Source: Progne subis subis (Eukaryota; Chordata; Aves; Passeriformes; Hirundinidae). From it: a DNA stretch of 64,000 nucleotides. Numbering within the stretch: the first letter of the stretch is position 1; every line of letters starts with the position of its first letter. The stretch covers positions 49,799 through 113,798 of the forward strand of contig JAKJHU010000847.1 of NCBI GenBank assembly GCA_022316685.1, read 5' to 3'. Shown here in pieces: positions 1 through 9,345 of the stretch. The position numbers and the translations under genes are program-made. Under the pieces are notes generated by a model. The model was not told the origin of the DNA and made no database searches. It saw only the letters and a list, made by a program, of their open reading frames with translations.

Positions 1-646
1 ACTGAAAAATAAGTGAAAACTTAAGGAGCAATTAGCTAATATAAAAAAACCCCTACAAACCTGGGTAAGTATATCCAAAGAAAGAAGCCTTTTGCTTCTG
101 TTACAGAGTTATGGAAGTAATGAAAATTACAGAAAAATACTTGATTTATTTAGTCAACAGAAAACAAACATCCTTCCTCATTCTCTTAAAGAGCAACAAC
201 AACAACAAGCAACAAAGAACTAGTAATAATCAAACATGGGGGTGGGGGGTTGTTTGTTTGTTTTTCTTTCACTCTAAGCTCTGAAGGAATGCAGAGATAA
301 AACAGCTTTTGGTCTCTGGATCATCTAAATCACAGTGTTATCCTACTAAAAATGAAGGCACCATCCTGACATTTACAAGAGGCCTGGTATTAAATTTTCA
401 CAATAGGACCAAACAACAGTAAAGGAGAAATACAGAAAGAAGTTTCAACTCTTGAAAATGTAAAAAATCACAGATGGAAAATGTTTTTATTCAAGACTCA
501 GATACTAAAAAACTCATTGTACTTAACAAGAGGAGTGAAAATAGGTTTAATGTGAGGGTAAAAGTAATTCCTTTCAGTTAAATATAAGGAATAATCTCCC
601 AGGGGAAAATGATGATGCTCCTATCATTTAATACTTTTGTAACTGG
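1..646. other. Left-end non-coding DNA
   Basis: AT-rich sequence with a short CAA/AAC run near 197-212 and a G-rich/T-rich patch near 238-262. I see no coding frame, RNA gene or recognisable repeat. It is the left flank of the ERV-A insertion, and its last five bases form one half of that element's target duplication. Confidence 0.5.
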
Positions 647-651
647 GTTGT
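647..651. repeat. Target-site duplication of ERV-A (left copy)
   Basis: The bases gttgt directly before the left LTR recur as gttgt at 5469-5473 directly after the right LTR. A perfect 5-bp match marks an intact insertion. Confidence 0.85.
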
Positions 652-1288
652 TGTCTTGGTTTGAAAAAGACAGTTGTCTGCTAAGGAGAGGCAAGCCTCC
701 GGGTTATTATAATTTAGAAGATTAAAAAAAAACTTTCGGTCAGAGCTATAGGGAAAAGGAATAACAGTCCTTTACTAGTAAATATAACAGGACAGACAAA
801 CAACAACAGCACTTATAATAACAGTAAAACAGAACCAAGAACCCTGAGGGCAAACGGTGGCAAAGTCCGTCGCTGATGGCTGCAAGCTGGAAGCGATGGA
901 TTTGTCCTCAGCAGGCAGGCAGGGGGTGCCCCGGCAGGCAAAGTGGGCAGTGCCGAAGAACCCGCAGCGGCTGGACCCCGGGCTGACCCAAAATCCAGCA
1001 GGGTAACGAAGAAACTCCGAATTCCTGGGCGCTCTAACAGATGATAGAATTCCCAGGACCAAACTCCTCCGTTAGCTGTGGACTCCAGGCAGCCACCCGT
1101 AGTCCGACCGTCCTCCCCGGGAAAGCTGAGAGAAGTGACGCCACCCCCCAGCTCTCTCCGGAGCCTCCTCCCTTCCCCAAAACCAAGTGATCAACTTCTT
1201 TTGTCAGGTTAAGCACCGCTTAAACTGCCCCTACTTAAACGGGGCGGGGGGGGGGGAAAAATTCTACAGGAGAACTTAACCCTCAACA
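652..1288 (-). repeat. ERV-A 3' LTR
   Basis: This is the left repeat, which is the 3' LTR because the element is read on the minus strand. It begins TGTCTTGG and ends CAACA on the plus strand, and it is almost identical to 4837-5468. The internal side (from 1289, minus strand) carries a purine-rich stretch ending GGGGTGGATAA next to the LTR, a plausible polypurine tract. Confidence 0.9.
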
Positions 1289-1396
1289 TTATCCACCCCG
1301 AATTTTTCCCACCCTAACATATTATATTGAATTTAAACCTTTAAATAATATACATATATATACACGTGAATATAAATACAGACACAGTCACAGTAT

Positions 1397-4300
1397 TCAC
1401 CGAAAAACAAGGTCCCCTTGAGGTATGCAGAGGGTCTCTCCATCCTTTTGCATCACCCACCATGTGCAGCCAGGTCCCTGAGCAAAAACCACCCCACGAG
1501 CGGGATTGTCTTTGCTGGAGGCAGAATTAATCCAGACAGTTTTTCCCAGCATTCCTCTCATGTGTACCACTGGAACCTTATCTCCATCTCTTGTTCTCAG
1601 GGGCTCAGACTGGGCAGGGCCTGCTCGGTTGGTGGAACCTCGAGTGTTCACTAACCAGGTGGCCTTTGCTAAATTAATCTCCCAGTTCTTGAAAGTCCCC
1701 CCACCCAGTGCCTTCAAAGTGGTTTTAAGCAGGCCATTGCACCGTTCAACTTTCCCGGCTGCTGGCGCATGATAAGGAATATGGTACACCCACTCAATGC
1801 CATGTTCTCTAGCCCAGGTGTTTATAAGGCTGTTCTTGAAATGAGTCCCATTGTCTGACTCAATCCTCTCAGGGGTACCATGTCTCCACAGGATTTGCTT
1901 TTCAAGGCCCAGGATGGTGTTCCGGGCAGTAGCGTGAGGCACAGGGTAGGTCTCCAACCATCCAGTGGTGGCTTCCACCATGGTCAGCACATAGTGCTTG
2001 CCTTGGCGGGTTTGGGGAAGGGTGATGTAGTCAATCTGCCAGGCTTCCCCGTACTTATATTTGGACCATCGTCCGCCATACCATAGGGGCTTCACCCACT
2101 TGGCCTGTTTGATGGTAGCACACGTCTCACAGTCATGGATAACCTGAGAAATACTGTCCATGGTTAGATCCACCCCTCGGTCTCGTGCCCACTTATAGGT
2201 GGCATCTCTGCCCTGATGGCCTGAGGCATCATGGGCCCATCGAGCTAGGAACAACTCTCCCTTGTGTTGCCAATCTAAGTCTATCTTTGACACCTCTATC
2301 TTTGCAGCTTGATCTACCTGCTCGTTGTTTCGGTGCTCCTCATTAGCCCGACTCTTGGGGACATGGGCATCTACATGACGGACTTTGACAGGTAGCTTCT
2401 CTACCCGAGTGGCAATGTCCTTCCACTCATCTGCAGCCCAGATTGGCTTTCCTCTACGCTGCCAATTGGCCTTTTTCCACCTGTCCAGCCAACCCCACAG
2501 AGCATTGGCCACCATCCACGAATCAGTGTAGAGGTAGAGCTTTGGCCACTTCTCTCTTTCAGCAATGTCCAGGGCCAGTTGAACAGCTTTGAGTTCAGCA
2601 AGTTGGCTTGACCCACCTTCTCCTTCAGTGGCTTCTGCAACCTGTCGTGTGGGGCTCCATACAGCTGCTTTCCACTTCCGGTTCATCCCTACGATGCGGC
2701 AGGATCCATCAGTGAAAAGAGCATAGCGTGTTTCTTCTGCTGGTAGTTGGTTGTATGGTGGACCCTCTTCTGCACGTGTCACTTGTTCCTGCTCCTCTTC
2801 ATCTGTGAGACCAAAGTTCTCACCTTCTGGCCAGTTTGTAATTATCTCCAAAATCCCAGGGCGATTTGGGTTTCCAATGCGGGCGCGCTGAGTGATGAGG
2901 GCAATCCATTTGCTCCACGTGGCGTCGGTGGCATGATGGGTGGAGGGAACCTTTCCTTTAAACATCCACCCCAGCACTGGTAGTCGAGGTGCCAGCAGGA
3001 GTTGTGCTTCTGTGCCAATCACCTCTGAGGCAGCTTGAACTCCTTCACAGGCGGCCAAGATTTCCTTCTCTGTTGGAGTGTAGTTGGCTTCAGACCCTCT
3101 GTAGCTTCGGCTCCAGAATCCCAGTGGTCGGCCCCGAGTCTCCCCGGGCACCTTCTGCCAAAGGCTCCAGGACAGGCCATTGTTCCCGGCTGCTGAGTAG
3201 AGCACGTTCTTCACATCTGGTCCCGTCCTGACTGGGCCAAGGGCTACTGCATGAGCGATTTCCTGCTTGATCTGGGCAAAGGCTTGTTGCTGTTCAGGGC
3301 CCCAGTGGAAATCGTTCTTCTTGCGGGTGACCAGGTAGAGAGGGCTCACAATCTGGCTGTACTCAGGAATGTGCATCCTCCAGAAACCTATGGCGCCTAG
3401 GAAAGCTTGTGTTTCCTTCTTGCTGGTCGGTGGAGACATTGCGGTGATCTTATTGATGACCTCAGTGGGAATCTGCCGCCGTCCATCTTGCCACTTTACT
3501 CCCAGGAACTGGATCTCTCGGGCAGGTCCCTTGACCTTGCTCTGCTTGATGGCAAAACCAGCTTTCAGGAGAATTTGGATGATCTTCTCTCCTTTCTCAA
3601 ACACTTCCATTGCCGTGTTCCCCCACACAATGATGTCATCGATATACTGTAGGTGCTCCTGCATTCTGTCTCTGTGGACAAACCTCTCCCTTACACTCAT
3701 TAAAAGCCGCTCCCAAAGGGAAAGGGGCCCTGGCTCCCTTACAAATACCTGATTCACACCCGAGTCCTGGGTCAAGGGTCCCAAATTCCTTGCCTCACTA
3801 CTATCTAGCTGCACGCCTGTTCCTATAAGGTCCCAGACGCGAACTAACCAGGCTGTATAAGCCTCACGTCCCCATCGTGCAAGATCTTTTTGCAGATTAC
3901 AGAGACTTTCATATGTCAGGGACTCGGTGATGATCTCAACCTCTGAGTCCCCCGCGGGTTGTGAGGGCCCTCCTTTCTTATCCTTGTTGCCTGGGTGCTC
4001 TGATTTCACCTTGTACTTCTTTGTTTCCACAGGGGCCACTGCTGCTGGCTGTGGCTGCCCCTGTGGTTCAGCTGGAACCTGGACGGTTGTAACGTCTGTG
4101 GGTTCCGCTGCTGCACCATCAGACTCTCCTTTGTCGGGGCAGGGGGAGGGTTTCCCAGCAGCTGGGGCTAATGAGGCTACTACAGGGGCAAGGTACTCCC
4201 TCAGCATCTCACCTATCTCCTTCACCAAATCTGGGTGGTTTATTCCTGAGGCAGGCTGTGGGGCAGGCTCAGGCTGTGGGGCAGTATCCTTATTCTCTAG

Positions 4301-4879
4301 GGGAGGTATCAGGGTGGTTACCCAGTCCAGTCTCCCCTTATCTCTAAATGCTACACAGAACAGGCATACCAGCAACACCAGCCACTGTATGATGTCATTA
4401 ACATTCAGAGATTTGAACCCTTCAAAGACTGGTGGGGTAGGCCCAAAGAGCTGGGTGAAGGGTTGGGAAAAGGTTTCCCCTGGTGTCATTTCCTCGCAGT
4501 ATGTACCGTTGTTAAAGTAACTCCAAAAACACACAGTCAGTGTATGATAGCCCTGAATCCATGTGCCTGCCTTCCAGAGAAAATTAAAAATCCACGATTT
4601 CCTCACTTCATTAACCCATATAGCAAACTGGATGACAGCCACAGCAACCTTAGTTACAGGGCCCATGTTTAGAAAAGGCCCTGCAAATGGGAGGACTACG
4701 GCCACACCCACATGCCACCCGAACCAGACAAAGGCAGACCACATGATGCCCAGTACGCAACAATGTAGGCACTTAAGAACTGTTATTCCTTTTTCTCTCA
4801 ATGCCCCTCGAGCCCCACGAATTGGGCGCCAAATTCTGTCTTGGTTTGAAAAAGACAGTTGTCTGCTAAGGAGAGGCAA
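1397..4879 (-). CDS. ERV-A fused open frame: Gag-like N-terminus joined to RT C-half, RNase H and integrase
   Basis: One uninterrupted frame of 1160 codons. Residues about 40-190 carry three hydrophobic stretches (about 46-70, 74-90 and 163-178). Residues 195-310 are proline- and charge-rich. About 315-405 resemble an ERVL capsid segment. The frame then passes directly to the RT motif YIDD (412-415) and the RT thumb. RNase H follows (about 718-860) with D723, E762, D786 and D856. Integrase has H883, H888, C917 and C920 in its zinc domain and a catalytic D950, D1009, E1045 with the standard 35-residue spacing. RT motif A, protease and nucleocapsid are absent, so reverse transcription is not expected from this copy. 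The first ATG lies inside the LTR; a later Met near residue 46 or 72 may be the real start. The stop is TGA at 1397-1399. Confidence 0.88.
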   Translation of the reverse strand: MPLLSRQLSFSNQDRIWRPIRGARGALREKGITVLKCLHCCVLGIMWSAFVWFGWHVGVAVVLPFAGPFLNMGPVTKVAVAVIQFAIWVNEVRKSWIFNFLWKAGTWIQGYHTLTVCFWSYFNNGTYCEEMTPGETFSQPFTQLFGPTPPVFEGFKSLNVNDIIQWLVLLVCLFCVAFRDKGRLDWVTTLIPPLENKDTAPQPEPAPQPASGINHPDLVKEIGEMLREYLAPVVASLAPAAGKPSPCPDKGESDGAAAEPTDVTTVQVPAEPQGQPQPAAVAPVETKKYKVKSEHPGNKDKKGGPSQPAGDSEVEIITESLTYESLCNLQKDLARWGREAYTAWLVRVWDLIGTGVQLDSSEARNLGPLTQDSGVNQVFVREPGPLSLWERLLMSVRERFVHRDRMQEHLQYIDDIIVWGNTAMEVFEKGEKIIQILLKAGFAIKQSKVKGPAREIQFLGVKWQDGRRQIPTEVINKITAMSPPTSKKETQAFLGAIGFWRMHIPEYSQIVSPLYLVTRKKNDFHWGPEQQQAFAQIKQEIAHAVALGPVRTGPDVKNVLYSAAGNNGLSWSLWQKVPGETRGRPLGFWSRSYRGSEANYTPTEKEILAACEGVQAASEVIGTEAQLLLAPRLPVLGWMFKGKVPSTHHATDATWSKWIALITQRARIGNPNRPGILEIITNWPEGENFGLTDEEEQEQVTRAEEGPPYNQLPAEETRYALFTDGSCRIVGMNRKWKAAVWSPTRQVAEATEGEGGSSQLAELKAVQLALDIAEREKWPKLYLYTDSWMVANALWGWLDRWKKANWQRRGKPIWAADEWKDIATRVEKLPVKVRHVDAHVPKSRANEEHRNNEQVDQAAKIEVSKIDLDWQHKGELFLARWAHDASGHQGRDATYKWARDRGVDLTMDSISQVIHDCETCATIKQAKWVKPLWYGGRWSKYKYGEAWQIDYITLPQTRQGKHYVLTMVEATTGWLETYPVPHATARNTILGLEKQILWRHGTPERIESDNGTHFKNSLINTWAREHGIEWVYHIPYHAPAAGKVERCNGLLKTTLKALGGGTFKNWEINLAKATWLVNTRGSTNRAGPAQSEPLRTRDGDKVPVVHMRGMLGKTVWINSASSKDNPARGVVFAQGPGCTWWVMQKDGETLCIPQGDLVFR
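4809..4831 (-). promoter_or_regulatory. ERV-A primer-binding site, tRNA-Lys type with 2-nt insertion
   Basis: Five bases inside the 5' LTR, the plus strand reads CGAGCCCCACG, then AA, then TTGGGCGCCA. Without the AA this equals the 3' end of tRNA-Lys(CUU) including CCA. On the element's strand this is a primer-binding site beginning TGGCGCCCAA. The two-base bulge may be a family trait or a private lesion. Confidence 0.7.
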
Positions 4880-5468
4880 GCCTCCGGGTTATTATAATTT
4901 AGAAGATTAAAAAAAACCTTTCGGTCAGAGCTATAGGGAAAAGGAATAACAGTCCTTTACTAGTAAATATAACAGGACAGACAAACAACAACAGCACTTA
5001 TAATAACAGTAAAACAGAACCAAGAACCCTGAGGGCAAACGGTGGCAAAGTCCGTCGCTGATGGCTGCAAGCTGGAAGCGATGGATTTGTCCTCAGCAGG
5101 CAGGGGGGTGCCCTGGCAGATGAAGTGGGCAGTGCCGAAGAACCCACAGCGGCTGGACCCCGGGCTGACCCAAAATCCAGCAGGGTAACGAAGAAACTCC
5201 GAATTCCTGGGCGCTCTAACAGATGATAGAATTCCCAGGACCAAACTCCTCCGTTAGCTGTGGACTCCAGGCAGCCACCCGTAGTCCGACCGTCCTCCCC
5301 GGGAAAGCTGAGAGAAGTGACGCCACCCCCCAGCTCTCTCCGGAGCCTCCTCCCTTCCCCAAAACCAAGTGATCAACTTCTTTTGTCAGGTTAAGCACCG
5401 CTTAAACTGCCCCTACTTAAACGGGGCGGGGGGGGGAAAAATTCTACAGGAGAACTTAACCCTCAACA
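4837..5468 (-). repeat. ERV-A 5' LTR
   Basis: The right repeat is the promoter LTR of this minus-strand element. It matches 652-1288 almost throughout; visible differences include a shortened GGCA run near 5100, a few substitutions near 5115-5125 and a shorter G tract near 5428. On the minus strand an AT-rich TATATTT element lies upstream of the Lys-type primer site. Confidence 0.9.
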
Positions 5469-5473
5469 GTTGT

Positions 5474-8400
5474 GTAACATGTTCCAAAACATACAATACT
5501 AAATGGAACAATTCTGTACTGTCAAGTCATTAATTCTTTACTCTTGATAAACCTCTTCTGTATTACGATTATAAAATGTAAAATGTGCAGATATGTTTCC
5601 TTCTTGACAGCCTGAGCACTTCTGTTGTGTGTGGCACTTACACGTATGCAGCGATCTGCATCCATAATTTATTTATCCATGTAGAAAAATGAGCCACAAG
5701 TGTTCTCAGTCAGAGAGTTATTCAATAAGTCTCCAAACATAAGTCTCAGAATATATCACTGTGAAAGGGATGCTGCATTTGTTGACTTTAAAAGTGTCCA
5801 GGACTTCATCAGCTCGAGTCTCTCAAATGTATTATCTGAAAAACAGACTCATCTAGATGATTTACTGCATAGAATTTGAATTTGCCTGAATGATCTTGAC
5901 ATCAGTGATCAGATAAAGATGTATTTACCTTGTTTCAAATGATTTTAGTACGTAATTGATGATATATTTCTTTTGTGGCTCAAAACCTTTTCTAAATTAA
6001 TTGGTTTACACTAAACATGATTGTGCCAACTCTTCATAACCCCAAAGACTAAAAATTTCTGAAAAACTTTCATGCTATATTTTTGTTGAATTTACCTGAC
6101 AATATTTTTTCACCTGTCTAGCACAGAAGAATAGGATTCCAGGACTGACTGCTATGAGACAAATCCTTTACTTTCTCAAAAGAAAAGGAGTTTCTTGTTT
6201 ACAAGAGTTTGAGTAAGAACTCAAAGACAAGGAAGGTGCCAGCCCCCTGCAATTGTATTGGGCGGGGCGGGTGAGAGAAGGTGGGGGAAGGGAGTAGGGA
6301 GGGGAAAGTAAGCATGTCTGAACAGCTAGGAATTAGACAAAGATTGCAGAACATTTTGTGGGTTATACAGTAAACTAAATGGACTTTAAAAAGAGACTGT
6401 TATTTAAAAAAAAAAAAAAGTTTACACCTATAGCATCTTGATTTAGTACTTGAACTCACTGGCTGATTCACAATTGGATACAGAAAGATGCATAGCTCTG
6501 ATTTTTGCTGTCTGGAGCTGTTCCATTTATTTTAGTTTGGATTTTTAAAAGCTGCTTCTTAATTTTATGAAGGTATTTTTAGAATCAGCAACAACTGAAG
6601 CGCTACCAACTTTTCATTTTCTTCCTCTTTCCTAAGAAAAAGCCTCCTGTAGAAAAGGAATGCAGACTCATGTTTTGTGGATGCTATTTTTTTCATGAGT
6701 AAAAATAAATAGTAGCTTATTACACAGCAGGAAGGAAAGAGGAAGGGAATGGGGAAGGAAGATCTTGAGATTTTTAACCTTGGCTTCTTTCTAGTCATTA
6801 TTAAATTGTCAGTCATTGTGTTTTTTAATCAGCATATTAAGTACTAGAAGTCTGAAAATAGCATTACTAAAAGGAAGAACCTCTCTGTCTTCTCCCGGTA
6901 GAATATATGTAGAAAAGGGTCTTGAAATCATCTCTGTTCTTACTGTATTTCAATGCACAGATGAATGATTACTCAAATTACTTATTGATCATAACTAGAG
7001 ACTTCCACAGCTAATTATGTAATATATTGAATGCATGTATTTCTGCTTAATTAGTCATGTACTAGCAAGATGAGATGTTTGTGTGCATTATAGTGATAGA
7101 ATACATGCAAAACAGGAATCTCATTTCTATCAAAGTACAGACTTTAATAATAATCTAGCCAGTAATGCCAGAATTAAGTCCTTAATGTAGAAGGCAAGCC
7201 AATTTGGTCTCTTTGTCAATGGCTAATGTAAAATATGTTTCCCATCTATTCAAAAAAACCCACAGAGAATAGTTTCACGAAATGAAAAATTTAAAGGAAT
7301 CTCTTACTTCATCAGTGATTACATTATTCCTTCTATTATTATACTGATGATTATATTATTCCTCTGCTCACCTTTGTCTTTGCTTGATTAAAATGTATTT
7401 TATGAAGATCCGCACAGAATACTCTAGAACTCTTTGTAAAAGATCTATGATACTACATTTTATAGTAATGGAATTTCTCTACTTTGGAGGGAAGGAGGGG
7501 GCTGGGCAGGAAGACAGATGACAATATAAGATGAGGTTCCTTTCTATCCAGGAGAACTGCATGGGTTTGTGAAGGATAAAATAGATTTTTTCCAATGTTG
7601 ATTTTAATGCAGTATGGAGATTTTCCTACGGGTGGCTGCCAGATTATCTGGAGCAGGCACTGTAAGGAAGCCTGACTTTCAGGATTGCTTCTTTAAGGCG
7701 TAAAAGAGTTTATATGGTAGCCATGGAGGAGCCTGCTGTGCCTATGTGTAGTAAAATGAGAGGATGTTTAACACTTGGTACATGCAGTGGGCTGGAGTAA
7801 GGAGCATTTTTCCAGGCATTTAAACAACTGGGATCTTAAAGGAAAATAACATGTTGTCATGTCTGAGAATGTACATGTAATTTGCTCATTTGTTTTTCTT
7901 TTTTTCCTGGTCTCACATCTGATTTTGATCAAAACTTACTTTCAAGCAAATGTGTTTTACCCAGCTAAGGACAAAAATGGTGCTGGCGTGGAATTCCATA
8001 GTCTCTTCTGTTCTCTCATGTGAATGAGTACTCAGAGGCCATCAAAAATTTCATTTCCACTCTCAAAAGAGGCCATAAATGACAGCATTAAACAGCACCC
8101 CCAACCTGCTGACCCAAGCCCAGTTACTATCATACTACATTTTGAGAGATCTGAAGGGTATTTCCTAGTGGCTTGTGAACCTTTAGGTCTCTGTAAAATT
8201 GCACTTGAGAATAGCTTCAAAATCTCTGTCTGAAGCCGTGATCTAGTATTATGTGATTCAATACGGCTTAAAATTTGGCCACTTAAATAAGTTCTATTTT
8301 TAAAATATTATTGGTATTTGAAGCCTAATGAAAGTTGTCTTGAGTGTGAGTGAGATGAAAGTTATGAATGGAGCCCCCTCAGCCAGTTTTATTCTGCTGT

Positions 8401-8985
8401 CAAATACTTTCACTTTTTGAGAAGACACGTCCATGTGAATAAGTCATAGATTTGGTTCTTCGACCAAAAAAAATTATAAACAATTCTGGAGAGCAGAGAG
8501 ATAGTTGCAGTGTTTATCACATAATGTAATGGTAGGAAAAACTGATTCTAGAGCACTCACTACAAACAATCACCTTTTCCTTAGGACTGATGCATTAATT
8601 AAGAAGGTTAATTGTGAAACACGATAGTGTAAGTTACACAAGCGCACAGTTTTACTTGCAGTGGTCTAATTCTTTAACCAAAGTTCTTGGAATCCATCCT
8701 GTATCTTTTCAGATATTTAGAAAAACTGTTGGGCAGCATGCTTCCTTCTATACTGGGAGAAATACAGAACAGACTTCTGTATTGATAGTCTGTGCCTTCA
8801 GCTAAATAGATTTCCGGCCAGGACACACTAGGGCCTAGAAGGGGATCAGAAAATAATCAGGAAGAGTGACAACCACCATGGTTTTACCCCAGCCAGCACC
8901 TCAACCCTACACAGACAGGCACTCACTCCATCTCAGTGAGAGTGGGTGCAGGGAGAATCAGAGGGCAAAAGTGAAAGCTCATGAG
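5474..8985. other. AT-rich non-coding DNA
   Basis: No open frame, splice-phased exon set or RNA gene can be supported. There is a 13-base A run near 6407, and otherwise ordinary intergenic or intronic-looking sequence. Short opposed ORFs at 8024-8233 have no family features. Confidence 0.5.
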
Positions 8986-8989
8986 TTGA

Positions 8990-9345
8990 GATAAAAAGAC
9001 AGATGTAAAGCAAATGTCTGCAGGCAAAGCAAAACAAGGGATTCATCCAGTCCTTTCCCAAGGACAGATATGTCTTCAGCCATCTCCAGAAAAGAAGGGC
9101 TCAGAGCTGAGGTCAATTGTCCAAGTTGTGCCTCCTCCCAACTTCTTGTGCACTCTCAGCCCGCTTGTTGTCAGGATTGTGTGATGACCAGAAAAGGCCT
9201 TGGCAGCGTGTAAACTTGCTCAGCAGTAAGGAAAACATCCTTGTGTTACCAACACTGTTTCCAGCTCAAACACAAAAATATAAAACACAGCCCTATACCA
9301 ACCACTGTGAAGAAAATTAATCCTACCCCACCCCAAACTAGTAAT
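8990..9345. repeat. Old avian interspersed-repeat remnant, probably LTR-derived
   Basis: The stretch with 'cagccatctccagaaaag', 'aaaaggccttggcagcgtg' and 'gaagaaaattaatcc' resembles a dispersed avian repeat I associate with LTR ends, in diverged form. It has no coding frame of substance. The identification is from memory of the family's look only and the limits are approximate. Confidence 0.3.

Larger units (their letters stand above)
652..5468 (-). mobile_element. ERV-A: ERVL-like (class III) provirus, internally deleted, with paired LTRs
   Basis: Two direct repeats of 637 and 632 bp (652-1288 and 4837-5468) start TGTCTTGG and end CAACA. They enclose 3.5 kb with one long minus-strand retroviral frame. 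The 5-bp sequence gttgt sits just outside both ends (647-651 and 5469-5473), a clean target-site duplication of the size usual for ERVL. The LTRs differ only by a few substitutions and short indels, so insertion appears recent. No env is seen, as expected for ERVL. Gag C-terminus, protease and the N-terminal half of RT are missing, so the copy cannot be autonomous. Class III assignment rests on the RT/RNase H/integrase style, the capsid-like segment, the missing env and the 5-bp duplication. Confidence 0.9.

Noticed and set aside
1418..4910. Many plus-strand ORFs of 60-197 codons
   Set aside because: They are shadows opposite the ERV-A pol frame.
8024..8233. Opposed small ORFs of 69 and 62 codons
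   Set aside because: No domain, no splice sites and no repeat assignment; expected by chance.
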